64,000 nucleotides of DNA from Pirellulales bacterium (GTDB lineage Bacteria; Planctomycetota; Planctomycetia; Pirellulales; Lacipirellulaceae): the NCBI GenBank assembly GCA_028279215.1, contig JANQOF010000054.1, forward strand, positions 174,811-238,810, read 5' to 3'. Position 1 is the first letter of the stretch; every line of letters starts with the position of its first letter. The translations under genes and the position numbers were made by a program. Shown piece after piece: positions 19,972 to 30,020 of this stretch. Below the pieces are notes generated by a model. It made no database searches, was not told the origin of the DNA, and worked only from the letters and a program-made list of their open reading frames with translations.

Positions 19972-22596
19972 CTATTCGATCGCGGCCGCGGCGCTCGACG
20001 CCAGGAAGCGGCGTTTGCTGAGCGTTGGTGGTAACTCGCCAAAGTTGTTGTCCACCGCGTCGACGCCAGCGCCGAGCACGATGTTCGAGATCACGTCGTT
20101 CACGGACGTGTCGCCGCCCGCTGAACCCGCTGTGTCGATGCCGTCGGGGAAAAACGAAGGATCATCTTCGGCCAACTGATAGGTGCCGGGCAGCAGTCCG
20201 GCGAACTGGTACGAGCCGTCCGCTAAGGTAGTGAGCTGCTCGTTGACAGGCGCGCCGGTGAAATCGGTGCCCGTTAGCGTGACGGTGACGCCCGCGATTG
20301 GTTGCTCGTTGGAATCGAACATGCCGTCGTTGTTGGAGTCGACATACACGAACCCTGAGATCGACGACCGGTCGACCGCCACGAGCGACATGGCCGTTGC
20401 CTCGTTGTTCGCCTCGTTCGAATCGTCTTCCACGGCGTCGACGTTGGCCGTGTTGGTAAGCGTGCCAACAAAGTCGGAATCGACCGTCACCACGATTGTG
20501 ATTTCCGTATTCGCGCCGGAGGCCATCGTGCCTAGATTGTAGGTCAACACGCCGTTCACGTTGCTGTCGGGCGTGGTCGAACCGCCGGCCTCAAAGGTCA
20601 CGTCGTCCGGCAGCGTGTCGGTCACCACCACGTTGGTCGCCGTGGCTGGTCCGTTGTTGGTCACCATTAGGGTGTAGGTCACCGTGTCGCCGGGCAGGAT
20701 CGACTCGTCGCTGTCGTCGTCGACCTTGGTAATCTCAAGATCGATCACGTCCTCGACGCTTGCTTCGGCGATGCTGCTGTTGTTGCCCGTGTCCGATTCG
20801 TTCTCCGCGCTTACGCTCGCGGTATTGGTGAGCGTGCCGGTCGCGTCCGGATCGACGTCGACCACAATGGTTATGGTTGCGGTAGCGCCCGAGGCAATGT
20901 CGCCGAGGTCGGCCGTTACGGTGCCGGCCACGTGCGACACCGTGCCTGCTCCCACGTTGGTGCTGCCTGAATCAAACGTGACGCCAGTCGGCAAGTTATC
21001 GGTGAAGTCAACCGACAGCGCGGTTGAGGGACCTTGGTTGGTGACGTCGATGGTGTAGATCAGTTGGCCGCCCGGCGCGACGGCGTCCGTGTTAACGCCT
21101 TTGTCGACGATCAAGTCGAATCCATAGAAGCCGAAGTCGACCGTGCGGTTCGAGTCATTATCGTCCCCGTCGTCAATCGGTTCGTCGCCGCCTACCAACG
21201 TGACCGCTTGCGTCACCACGCCAAAGGTCGACAAGGCGTAACCGTTGTCGTCGTCGTCGTTGTCGTCGTCGGGGTCGGGCGCCACATTGGCGGTTTCGTT
21301 TCCGGTTGACGAGATCAATCCTTCGAGAGGTTCTCCGCCGCCAAACTCAGTAGCCGCAATTCGTAGGATGTAGCTGTCTGGCAGCAAATCCTCGAATAGG
21401 AAGTTGCCGTTCGCGTCCGTTGTTGCGTTGGTGATGAAGTCGTCGACGCCGTCGGTGTAGTCGCCGCTGTCGTCGTCGTCCTCGTAGAGCGATACTACCA
21501 CACCTTTGATACCCGTTTCGCCGGGATCGAAAACACCGTCATTATCGAGGTCGGCGAATACCTGGTCGCCGAGGCTCATACGATTGAGCACCGAGAAGTC
21601 GGCTGTCTTCACCGTGTTGCCGGCGACGCCTACAATCTCCGCGCGTGCATCAAGGCCGTTGATCGCTGGATCGCGGAAGTCTAGCTCGAGTTCAATGGCG
21701 GTGACGTTGCTGAAGTCGACGCCTGAGCCGGTTTCGTTCTCGGTGAATGCAGTGAAGGGGATAACGATTTCCTCGTTGTCGTCGCCGTCGAACACACCGT
21801 CTTGGTCGAGGATGGCGGTTGTGGCCTCGGCCGTGTTCCCTGCCCCACTAGTGAGTCGCACCGTGACTTCAGCGCCTGGCTTGCTGTCGGCACTTACCCG
21901 AACCAACACGCCAAAGTTGGCGCCGCTGTCGGAGAAATCGAGGCTTAGGTTGTTTGGATCCACAGCGTCGCCGTCGCCATCGGTTCCGTCCCAAGTCACC
22001 CGAGCGATGCCCTCGGTGCCACTGCTCGATTCGAGACTCAACACATTGCTGCCACCGAAGAACGAAGTGAGGGTCACGTTGCCAACCGACGTTGCCTCGA
22101 CGTACAAGTCGCGCACGCCGCCGTCGTTGGTGTTGGCGGCGTCGGCATCGGAATTGTCCGTCGTGCCGACGTCGGAAACCAATCGCGTGGCAGTGACTGA
22201 TTGGGATGTACTGAAATCGTCGATGGTTAGCGCCGTCACGCCCATCGCCTCGGTGGCGTTGAAGGTTACGGTTTGCATGTCGCCGCCGACGAGCACCTGT
22301 TGATCGCTCGATGGCGTAATCTGCACGAAGTAAGTACCTTCGGTCAGCCCGGTGAATCGGTAGTTGCCGCTGGCGTCGGTGTTGACCGCGGGGCTGAATT
22401 CGGGGTCGGTTGTGGCATCGTCGAATATGCCGTTGCCGTTGCCATCGCGAAATAGCGAAACCGGCACGCCGACAGCGGCCACGTCGTTGGCCGTGATGCC
22501 GTCGCCTTGCAAGTCGTTGAGTACGGTACCCGCGATTTCGCCCAGGTCGGTGGCGAGCAAGCGACGATTTTCCAGACGTTCGAACCGAAGGGGCAT
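19972..22596 (-). CDS. SdrD-B/DUF11 repeat surface protein with LEPR-XLL-like N-terminus
   Basis: The 874-residue extracellular protein is very acidic. It lacks an ordinary signal peptide but begins RFERLENRRLLA, matching the planctomycete LEPR-XLL-type N-terminus. Domains in order: SdrD-B-like (about 15-105), a beta-sandwich region (about 120-335), a second SdrD-B (about 345-495), two DUF11 repeats (about 505-750, each with VTNxGPxxAxxVxxTDxLPxxVTF), a third SdrD-B (about 760-860), and a short tail SKRRFLASSAAAAIE. Asp/Asn-rich turns (DNDDDDNG) suggest calcium binding. It is probably a structural or adhesive surface protein. The C-terminal SKRRFLAS may be a sorting or processing signal. Confidence 0.8.
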   Translation of the reverse strand: MPLRFERLENRRLLATDLGEIAGTVLNDLQGDGITANDVAAVGVPVSLFRDGNGNGIFDDATTDPEFSPAVNTDASGNYRFTGLTEGTYFVQITPSSDQQVLVGGDMQTVTFNATEAMGVTALTIDDFSTSQSVTATRLVSDVGTTDNSDADAANTNDGGVRDLYVEATSVGNVTLTSFFGGSNVLSLESSSGTEGIARVTWDGTDGDGDAVDPNNLSLDFSDSGANFGVLVRVSADSKPGAEVTVRLTSGAGNTAEATTAILDQDGVFDGDDNEEIVIPFTAFTENETGSGVDFSNVTAIELELDFRDPAINGLDARAEIVGVAGNTVKTADFSVLNRMSLGDQVFADLDNDGVFDPGETGIKGVVVSLYEDDDDSGDYTDGVDDFITNATTDANGNFLFEDLLPDSYILRIAATEFGGGEPLEGLISSTGNETANVAPDPDDDNDDDDNGYALSTFGVVTQAVTLVGGDEPIDDGDDNDSNRTVDFGFYGFDLIVDKGVNTDAVAPGGQLIYTIDVTNQGPSTALSVDFTDNLPTGVTFDSGSTNVGAGTVSHVAGTVTADLGDIASGATATITIVVDVDPDATGTLTNTASVSAENESDTGNNSSIAEASVEDVIDLEITKVDDDSDESILPGDTVTYTLMVTNNGPATATNVVVTDTLPDDVTFEAGGSTTPDSNVNGVLTYNLGTMASGANTEITIVVTVDSDFVGTLTNTANVDAVEDDSNEANNEATAMSLVAVDRSSISGFVYVDSNNDGMFDSNEQPIAGVTVTLTGTDFTGAPVNEQLTTLADGSYQFAGLLPGTYQLAEDDPSFFPDGIDTAGSAGGDTSVNDVISNIVLGAGVDAVDNNFGELPPTLSKRRFLASSAAAAIE

Positions 22597-22762
22597 GGCA
22601 GATTCTCGTGATTCAGGAGAGGCGAGTCACCCGACCCCGTGCCGGGCAACGATTGGCCTGCTGTGGTTCAACTGCAGCGCACAGCAGTACGTTATATCGC
22701 CCACTAACCGGTAGAATCGTTAAAATCGCCCGTAAAAGGGTCAGAAGCGCCCCAGTCAAACG

Positions 22763-24613
22763 TCAAAAGCGGTAGTCGAGGCCCAGATTTAGCCCGTGTG
22801 CTAGCAGTCCCACGTCGTCCCACCTGAACCGCGGGCGCTCAGGACCCACTACGGGCTCGACCACTGGTGGCAGCAAGTTCGGATTCACGTCGAGGTCGAT
22901 ATGGTCTCCAGGCCGAGCGACCGTGGCCCAATAAAGCAGCGTGTAACCTGCGGTGGCTCTCAATCTAGGTGTGATTTTGTACCCAAGCGTGACGCCGATT
23001 TCGGGAATCACCGAGAAGACGTCGCGCTGGTAGCTACCGATGTTGCTCCGCAGGGCTAGCAGTCCGCCTTCCTCGGTAAACGACGCGCCGTTGTTCGAGA
23101 TGGTCGTCTGGCCGCGAATGTTGACCCGTTGGTTGGTGTTGCCGAGGGCGACCTTGGTGAGCAGTTCGATCGACCACTTGGCGGCTTCATACTCCCAAAT
23201 GAATCCCAAATCGCCGCCGTGGAACTCATTCGAGGTATCGAACCGATCGACGATGTCGAAGCTACCTGGATCGGTGGATAGTAGCGAAGTTAGATCCTCG
23301 GGAATCTGAATTCGATCCGACAGGTAGAGATAGCGGTAGCCGCCAATGAAGTCGATGCGCGAAACGGCCGACGGACCCACGGCTGGTCCACAAGCGTTGT
23401 AGTTGCAAACTCCGCCGATTTCCTTGCAGCATACCGCCCTTCGCAAACGTAGGCCTGCGCCTCGGAATTCGCTTCGCGTGTTGACCGCCACGGTGCCTTC
23501 GACGACGCCGGGATACGATACCAGTTGCGCGTCCTCGGCAGGCGGAAGCACGTTTTCTTCGGCGTCGAGCGGAACCATGTTGAAGAACGGGCGAGCGAGA
23601 ATGTCGTCGCCGGAACCGGTGGCCCTGAAACCGCCCGATTCGGTGCTGAAAAAGAACACGTCGCCTTCGATTGCCAAGTCTTGGTAGTCGTTGAACCAAT
23701 AGCCGGCCGATAGACGTATGCCATCGCGGCTGCCACCGAGCAAGTCGCCACCGCCGTACAGAATCTGTGTGTTGGGGAAGCCCAGCACGCCCGCTTCGGC
23801 CAAAGGCGTTCCAGCGGGACTGCTGGTGACCAATGGTGGCGAGTTCATGCCATCGAACCGCCACAGCAAGTACTCGGCACGGCCATAGAATCGCCCGCGC
23901 GATCCACGGCAGCAACTCACCGTGGGCCCGACATCGGGCGTGGTGTAGGCGTAGTATTGCGGCTGGCACGTTTGGCACGCGCCATAGGGCGCAATGTACC
24001 CACCGCCAACCGGCGTGCCGTACTGGTTCACGTTGCATGTGGGGCAATTGCAACCGGCAGCAGCGTTGGCCGCGCCACCCCACGTATCGACTACGACGGG
24101 CGCGACCTGAGCCGTGCGATGCTGCGGAGCCGCTGGTTGCGGTGGCAACGGAGCGGAGTGCGCTGCTTGCATCACCGGGTAGTTGGCCGCCGTATGCATC
24201 GCTGGAAGCTCTAACTGCGACGCCAGCAGCGTGGTGCCGGTGTCGCTACGCACAGTCACGCGACTTCCGACGTAGGCTGCCAAGTCGACGCCAGGAGTCG
24301 GTTCCACGTAACGTTGCACTTGGCCGAATTGGTCCGCCAAAGCGTACTCGGGAGTGCCATCGCTGCTGTCGGGATTGCGAATCAACAGCGCCTGTTGAGC
24401 GGGACGTTGCTGCGGAGTGGCCGGCTCGGCAGCCAAATCGGCAAGCGAGCGCATCGGCCTTCCGCCACCGGTGCGGTTAGGCGACCACATAAGCGGTTGG
24501 GCACCAACGGTGCTGGCAAGCGTCGCCAGCAAGAGTGCCGCCAACCAGACTCGGTGACACGCAATAAACATCCTCGACCACACAATCAGCGTGCCGGAGC
24601 GCACAGCGTCCAT
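22763..24613 (-). CDS. BBP7-like outer-membrane beta-barrel protein
   Basis: The 616-residue protein has a signal peptide (RVWLAALLLATLASTVGAQ), a Pro/Gln-rich linker and a Cys/Gly/Tyr-rich segment (GCNCPTCNVNQYG... CQTCQPQYYAY). FYGRAEYLLWRFDGM follows, the characteristic opening of BBP7-family proteins. The rest is a predicted barrel of alternating strands ending LLAHGLNLGLDYRF, with a terminal aromatic residue as in outer-membrane proteins. I moved the start to the ATG at 24613 because GGGAG lies 7 bases upstream. BBP7 proteins are abundant in planctomycete envelopes; their cargo is unknown. Confidence 0.8.
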   Translation of the reverse strand: MDAVRSGTLIVWSRMFIACHRVWLAALLLATLASTVGAQPLMWSPNRTGGGRPMRSLADLAAEPATPQQRPAQQALLIRNPDSSDGTPEYALADQFGQVQRYVEPTPGVDLAAYVGSRVTVRSDTGTTLLASQLELPAMHTAANYPVMQAAHSAPLPPQPAAPQHRTAQVAPVVVDTWGGAANAAAGCNCPTCNVNQYGTPVGGGYIAPYGACQTCQPQYYAYTTPDVGPTVSCCRGSRGRFYGRAEYLLWRFDGMNSPPLVTSSPAGTPLAEAGVLGFPNTQILYGGGDLLGGSRDGIRLSAGYWFNDYQDLAIEGDVFFFSTESGGFRATGSGDDILARPFFNMVPLDAEENVLPPAEDAQLVSYPGVVEGTVAVNTRSEFRGAGLRLRRAVCCKEIGGVCNYNACGPAVGPSAVSRIDFIGGYRYLYLSDRIQIPEDLTSLLSTDPGSFDIVDRFDTSNEFHGGDLGFIWEYEAAKWSIELLTKVALGNTNQRVNIRGQTTISNNGASFTEEGGLLALRSNIGSYQRDVFSVIPEIGVTLGYKITPRLRATAGYTLLYWATVARPGDHIDLDVNPNLLPPVVEPVVGPERPRFRWDDVGLLAHGLNLGLDYRF

Positions 24614-24868
24614 CAGAAGACTCCCAACCAGGTGCATCCATGCGGCTACGGTTCTGAGCCGCCACGGATGAGTTTGAAAATGGATAAGTTCAAGGAAAAG
24701 GGTGCGATTCGCGGCTTGTAGCAGAGGCGTGATCTCTACGCAACGCCAACCCGATCAATCCGCATAATCGCTAAACTTTTCCAATTGCGCGGTCGAAGCA
24801 ATGGAACGGGACTGCGCGCGATCTTTGCGCGCGGCCTGCTAACTTGGCTCGTTTGCTATCGAGGATGC

Positions 24869-27559
24869 ATGTACCCGCGCACTACACCAATGCTGGCATG
24901 CATGCTGCTCACGTCGCTGTTGGCGACGGGGTGCAGTCCGACGTTCTACCGTCGCCAGGCCGATCAACAGGCAAATTGCCTGGTAGACCAGAAGTCGATT
25001 CCGGCTGAATCGGAGCCCGGCAAGTTCCGCATCGCGATCGATCCGCGATCGCGTATGTTCGACCCGTTCGACCCCGATTACGAACCCATGCCACCGGACG
25101 ACCCGGCTTCCGCACGTTACCTGGAGTGTGTGGACGGCAAACGAGGGTCGGCCACTTGGCGCTGCATGCCGAAAACGGCGTTTGTCGACGCGCCATGCTG
25201 GCAAGACTACCTGCCGAAGAATGAGGAGGGCACCGTAGTGGTCGACCAACTCGAAGCGCTCGAGTTGGCGTACGTGAACTCGACCGACTATCAGGGGCAG
25301 TTGGAGGATCTCTATCTTTCGGCGCTCGACGTATCGTTCGAGCGGTTCCGATTCGACACGCAGTTCTTTGGCGGCTCGCAGATCGTTTACCAAAACGAAG
25401 GATCGGCGCGGGGCGGGGACAGCACGCTTCACGTTGCGCCGGCGAGCGCCGCCGCGTCGCCGAGCATCGCGAACAACCCGTGGCGCGCCGAAACGCTCAC
25501 CGCGACTGGCGGCGAGTTCGTGGTCAGCTTGGCCAACTCGCTGGTTTGGCAATTCGCAGGCGCGGACAACTACCAAGGCACGACACTGCTCGACTTCAGT
25601 TTGGTGCAGCCCTTGCTCCGCGCTGGCGGGCGTACTGTGGTGCTAGAGCGACTCACCATCGCCGAACGAGCCTTGTTGGCGAACGTCCGCCAGATGGAGC
25701 GCTTTCGCCGAGGATTCTATGTGGAGGTGGTCACGGGTCGCGACGCCGGGCCGGGACCTTCGCGCCGTGGCGGGTTCTTTGGCGGCGCTGGGCTCGAAGG
25801 GTTCTCGGGTGTCGGTGGCGGTGGTTTCGGGCGCGTTGGCGGATTCGGCGGTGGGTTTGGAGGAGGAGGTGGAGGCTTCACCGGCGGGGCCGGCGCCGCG
25901 CAGGCGGGTGGGTTCCTTGGGCTACTGCAGGATCAGCAGGAACTGCGAAACCAGCGAGCGAATGTCGCCGCGCTGCGGTCGAGCGTTGTGCAACTCGAAG
26001 CCACGTACGACGCGGGTCGTATCGATCGGTTCCAAGTCGACCTGGCGCGGCAGGCGCTGTTTAACGCGCAGAGCTTGCTGCTTCAGCAGGAGAATGCGTA
26101 TCGCGCGTCGGTGGAGTTCTTCCTCACCCGGATTGGTCTACCACCTGAACTCGACGTCGCCATACGCGATCCGTACCTCGACCGCTTCAACCTTCTTGAT
26201 CCTGATCTCGAGCTGTTGAAAGAGGATGTAGCGGTGGTACTCGACGCGCTGCGCGTGCGACGTCAACAGCTAGTCGATGCCGGCGACGATACCGACTCGA
26301 TCGAGGCGGAAATCGCCGCCGAGCTCGCCGCCACGCGGATTGCTACTCCCATCCTCATTCGCAACATGGAACGTTCGCTGGCCGAGATAGTTGACGACTT
26401 CACTGAGCTTGACAAGGCGCTCCCACAGCGCCGCAAGTCGCTCAACCAGTTGATTGCTCGTCCTGAAGTCGTTGAGGCCGACATCGACACTTCGCTGTTG
26501 AGCGCCAAGCGGCTCGATAGGTACGTTACCAATCGCCGCGCGGAACTTGAGCGGCTCCAAGGCGTGGTTGCCAGCACCAAACGCGAGCTAGAGAACCTCA
26601 CCGCTATGGTGCCCAACTCGGTGCGGGACGACCTCGACCAAACCATTGAGCTTCTCAGTCGTACCTCCGGCGAACTGTTGGAGCTAACGCTATTGCAGGC
26701 AAGTGTGCGACTGGAGTCGGTGACGATCGACCCGATCGAACTCGCGCCGCCCGAGGCGCTGGCGATCGCCAGCGGCTATCGCCGAGACTGGAAGAACGCC
26801 AGGGCCAATTTGGTCGACTCCTGGAGGTTGATCCAGTTCAACGCGAACGATCTCGAAAGCGGTGTCGATTTGGTGTTCTCGGGCGAGATAGGCAACGTGG
26901 GCCAGAACCCCTTCAACATCGAAGCAGCGAACAGCGCGCTGCTACTAGGTCTGGCGTTCGACGCTCCGATCACTCGGTTGGCGGAGCGCAACGTCTACCG
27001 CCAGTCGCTCATCGAGTACCAGCAAGCGCGCCGCAACTACTACCAGTTTCGCGACGGTGTTTACCTGAGCTTACGGAACACGTTGCGTCAACTACGTCTC
27101 GACGAGATCAACCTCGAACTTCGCCGCGCCGCCGTACAGCTCGCCATTTCGCAGGTGGATCTTACTCAGTTGCGACTCAGCGAGCCGCCACAGCCTGGCG
27201 CCGTCGCTGAGTTCGGCGATACGGCGGCCCGCGACTTGGTACAGTCGCTTTCGGACTTGCTGAACGTCCAAAACGACTTCCTGAGTGTGTGGGTAGACTA
27301 CGCGGTTCAGCAGGTGTCGCTCGAGTTCGATTTGGGCATTCTGGAGCTTGATAATCGAGGCGTACGCATCGAGTCGACTGCTCCGTATTCGGCCTACTTG
27401 ACGAATTTGCCGGTTTATCCGAGCGATCTCTATCCCGGCATGGGTTGTCAGCCGCCCACGGAAACACTGCCCGTGGCCGAGGTGCTATCGGAGATGCCAC
27501 CGCTGTCGGACGATGATTTTAGCCCTCTCGAACTGCCGGTTCCGGCAGATTCGAAGTGA
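24869..27559 (+). CDS. TolC-family outer-membrane efflux lipoprotein with glycine-rich insert
   Basis: This is the outer-membrane channel component of a tripartite exporter. The 896-residue protein has an N-terminal lipobox (SLLATGCSP), so it is probably lipid-anchored like OprM-type channels. Long helices typical of the TolC tunnel flank residue 400 (RANVAALRSSVVQLEATYDAG) and the C-terminal third (QSLIEYQQARRNYYQFRDGVYLSLRNTL). An inserted Gly/Phe-rich stretch (nt about 25750-25915) and an extra coiled coil (about 26220-26700) make it twice the usual TolC size. The start at 24869 is preceded by GAGG. HlyD, ATPase and permease genes follow in the same direction. Confidence 0.8.
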   Translation: MYPRTTPMLACMLLTSLLATGCSPTFYRRQADQQANCLVDQKSIPAESEPGKFRIAIDPRSRMFDPFDPDYEPMPPDDPASARYLECVDGKRGSATWRCMPKTAFVDAPCWQDYLPKNEEGTVVVDQLEALELAYVNSTDYQGQLEDLYLSALDVSFERFRFDTQFFGGSQIVYQNEGSARGGDSTLHVAPASAAASPSIANNPWRAETLTATGGEFVVSLANSLVWQFAGADNYQGTTLLDFSLVQPLLRAGGRTVVLERLTIAERALLANVRQMERFRRGFYVEVVTGRDAGPGPSRRGGFFGGAGLEGFSGVGGGGFGRVGGFGGGFGGGGGGFTGGAGAAQAGGFLGLLQDQQELRNQRANVAALRSSVVQLEATYDAGRIDRFQVDLARQALFNAQSLLLQQENAYRASVEFFLTRIGLPPELDVAIRDPYLDRFNLLDPDLELLKEDVAVVLDALRVRRQQLVDAGDDTDSIEAEIAAELAATRIATPILIRNMERSLAEIVDDFTELDKALPQRRKSLNQLIARPEVVEADIDTSLLSAKRLDRYVTNRRAELERLQGVVASTKRELENLTAMVPNSVRDDLDQTIELLSRTSGELLELTLLQASVRLESVTIDPIELAPPEALAIASGYRRDWKNARANLVDSWRLIQFNANDLESGVDLVFSGEIGNVGQNPFNIEAANSALLLGLAFDAPITRLAERNVYRQSLIEYQQARRNYYQFRDGVYLSLRNTLRQLRLDEINLELRRAAVQLAISQVDLTQLRLSEPPQPGAVAEFGDTAARDLVQSLSDLLNVQNDFLSVWVDYAVQQVSLEFDLGILELDNRGVRIESTAPYSAYLTNLPVYPSDLYPGMGCQPPTETLPVAEVLSEMPPLSDDDFSPLELPVPADSK

Positions 27560-27674
27560 GCTTTCCACACCTCGCGGTCGGTTTTACAGTTCGCGGTGTT
27601 TAATACGTTTGCCGTCCCTCGCGATCGACAGTGAGAACATTCGGGAGTGGCGATGTGGCGGTCGAGGGCCGATC

Positions 27675-27680
27675 GCCTAT
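27675..27680 (+). promoter_or_regulatory. -10 element upstream of the HlyD-family gene
   Basis: A perfect TATAAT lies about 47 bases before the ATG at 27727; no good -35 is visible. It argues against starts at 27631 or 27679. Confidence 0.35.
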
Positions 27681-27726
27681 AATGTCACTTGATTCGACTT
27701 CCCTCCCTTACCGCAGGCGACCCCCC

Positions 27727-29271
27727 ATGCCCTCCCGCCAGCATCGTTTCCATCCGCGCGCCAACATTCAGCTTCTAGTGTTGGGGGCCTTGGCGTTGTC
27801 GGGCATAGCCGCGGGGTGGGTATGGTATCGCTCCTCGACTGGCACCGGTGGCGAAGCGTCGTTGGTGCTGCATGAAGTTGGCCGCGACGACTTTGAACTT
27901 GCGATCACCGAGCGCGGCGAACTCGAGGCCGCCGGCGTCACCGAGGTTCGGTCGGAAGTCAAAACGCAAAACCAGCCGGGCCTGGCCATCCTGCGAGTGG
28001 TCGATGAGGGCACGCACGTGAAGGCAGGCGATTTCTTGGTCGAGCTTGACTCGTCGGCCCTCGACGCCGAACGAGTTACGCAGCAAAACTTGGTGAATCT
28101 GGCGGAAGCCACGGTGGTCGAAACACGCAATCTGTACGAGACCGCGCTGATTGCCAAGCAAGAGTATGTGGAGGGCACCTACTTGCAGGAGCGGCAAACG
28201 ATCGAAAGCGAAGTGTTCGTCGCCGAGGAGAATCTCAACCGCGCGAAGGAATACTTCCAGTTCAGCCAGAAACTCGCCGCTAAAGGTCACATCAATCAAC
28301 TACAGCTCGAAGCCGATGGTTTTGCCATTGAGAAGTCGGCCAAGGAGCTCGAAGCCGCCAAGACGAAACTTCGCGTGCTCGATGAGTTCACCAAGCCCAA
28401 GATGGAGAAGCAACTCGACAGCGACATCGTGATAACCGAAGCCAAATGGGGGTCAGCAAAGAAATCGTACGACTTGGAGCTTACGAAGCTGAATGAGCTT
28501 GAAGACCTGATCGCCAAGTGCACCATCTACGCACCCAAAGATGGGTTGGTGATTTATGCGAACGACCGCGACCGCCACGGCAACGATGACTGGGTTGTCG
28601 AAGAGGGGGCGGTGGTTCGTGAGCGGCAGGTGATCTTCCGGCTGCCCGACTCTACTGCTATGCGAGTCGAACTAAAGGTCAACGAGGCGCTGGTGCAGTA
28701 CGTCAAGAAGGGCTTGCCCGCCTCGATTCGCCCAATTGGTATGGACGGCATGGAATTGAGCGGTCGGGTCACGAGCGTGAGTCGATACGCCGAGCCTGGC
28801 AACTGGCGAAAGGCCGATGTCAAAGAGTACAAGGCGTACGTTTCGATCAACGAAGACGTCGTGGGATTGCGTTCAGGCATGACCGCGTCGGTCACCGTGA
28901 AGTGCGACTACGTGCCCGACGCTCTGCAGGTGCCAGTGCAAGCAATTCACCCGCACGGCGACGACTACTACTGCATGGTTCGCGACGGCAAGGGTTGGCG
29001 GCCCCAGAAGGTAAAGGTCGGTCCGACCAACAGCGAGTTCTTTGTGGTCGACGAAGGACTCAATGAAGGCGACCAGGTTGCCATGAACCCGCGCCGCTAC
29101 GTGGCGGGGGTCGATCTCCCCGAACTCCCGCCCGCCAAAGCCAGGCGTCCGATGGAGCCTGCAAACACGCCGGAGCAGTCCGTCGCCGATACCGAGGTCG
29201 CTCAACCTGCCGAAGCTACCGAGACGACCACCACCTCGGCTACCACCGCCGACGATCAGTCGGCCACCTAG
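27727..29271 (+). CDS. HlyD/MacA-family periplasmic adaptor
   Basis: This is the membrane-fusion subunit that bridges an inner-membrane ABC transporter and the TolC-like channel. The 514-residue protein has one N-terminal membrane helix (IQLLVLGALALSGIAAGWVWY), a lipoyl-like half (VDEGTHVKAGDFLVELDSS) and a long helical hairpin (about residues 115-230). The second lipoyl half (KCTIYAPKDGLVIYAND) is followed by beta-barrel and membrane-proximal domains, and a Thr/Ala-rich tail. It lies 167 bases after the TolC gene and 32 bases before the ATPase gene. Confidence 0.87.
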   Translation: MPSRQHRFHPRANIQLLVLGALALSGIAAGWVWYRSSTGTGGEASLVLHEVGRDDFELAITERGELEAAGVTEVRSEVKTQNQPGLAILRVVDEGTHVKAGDFLVELDSSALDAERVTQQNLVNLAEATVVETRNLYETALIAKQEYVEGTYLQERQTIESEVFVAEENLNRAKEYFQFSQKLAAKGHINQLQLEADGFAIEKSAKELEAAKTKLRVLDEFTKPKMEKQLDSDIVITEAKWGSAKKSYDLELTKLNELEDLIAKCTIYAPKDGLVIYANDRDRHGNDDWVVEEGAVVRERQVIFRLPDSTAMRVELKVNEALVQYVKKGLPASIRPIGMDGMELSGRVTSVSRYAEPGNWRKADVKEYKAYVSINEDVVGLRSGMTASVTVKCDYVPDALQVPVQAIHPHGDDYYCMVRDGKGWRPQKVKVGPTNSEFFVVDEGLNEGDQVAMNPRRYVAGVDLPELPPAKARRPMEPANTPEQSVADTEVAQPAEATETTTTSATTADDQSAT

Positions 29272-29303
29272 CTGGTCGCCTTTCGGAACTCCAAGCTCTG
29301 CCA

Positions 29304-30020
29304 ATGTTTGCTGCCCGTTCCGCCACCAGTTCGCTTGCCGCGAGCATCCACGACCTGCACAAGCGTTACGTGCTAGGAGGTGAGATCGTCCATGCGTTGC
29401 GTGGTGTGTCGTTCGACGTGCCCGAGGGCGACTACATCTCCATCATGGGCCCGTCTGGTTCAGGCAAGAGCACGCTGCTTAACTTGTTGGGCTGCCTCGA
29501 TACGCCGAGCGGCGGGAACTTCTTTTTGGGTGACCTGGATGTCGCCCAAATCGACGACGACGCACGGGCTGAAGTCCGCTCCACGCGGATTGGCTTTGTG
29601 TTTCAGTCGTTCTATCTGCTTCCGGCGCTCACGGTGGTGGAGAACATTGAAGTGCCGTTGCTGTACAGTGGACGTCTGACGCGCGAAGCGCGCGAGCGTT
29701 CGATACAGTTGGCCGAGCAAGTGGGATTGGGCGACCGAATTGAACATCGACCGACGCAGCTTTCCGGTGGGCAGCAGCAACGCGTGGCCATCGCCCGTAG
29801 CCTGGTGAACGATCCTCGTTTTCTCTTGGCCGACGAACCGACGGGCAACCTCGATTCGCAAACCACCGCCGAAATCCTCGACCTGCTCGAATCGCTTAAC
29901 AACGAAGGTCGGACCATCCTCATGGTAACGCACGAGCCGGAAGTGGCCGCTCGAACCAAGCGCAACATCACGCTACGCGATGGCGAAGTGCAAACCGACG
30001 AAAGGTTGCGGCCATGTTAG
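29304..30020 (+). CDS. ABC transporter ATPase, MacB/LolD type
   Basis: This 238-residue ATPase energises export or lipoprotein-type extrusion. Walker A is GPSGSGKST (about residues 49-57), the Q-loop lies in GFVFQSFYLLPALTVVENI, the signature is LSGGQQQRVAIARSL, and Walker B is FLLADEPTGNLDS, followed by the switch His in VTHEP. The LLPALTVVENIEVPLLY block is typical of the MacB/LolD/FtsE group. Its last 7 bases overlap the permease gene, so the two are translationally coupled. Confidence 0.92.
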   Translation: MFAARSATSSLAASIHDLHKRYVLGGEIVHALRGVSFDVPEGDYISIMGPSGSGKSTLLNLLGCLDTPSGGNFFLGDLDVAQIDDDARAEVRSTRIGFVFQSFYLLPALTVVENIEVPLLYSGRLTREARERSIQLAEQVGLGDRIEHRPTQLSGGQQQRVAIARSLVNDPRFLLADEPTGNLDSQTTAEILDLLESLNNEGRTILMVTHEPEVAARTKRNITLRDGEVQTDERLRPC

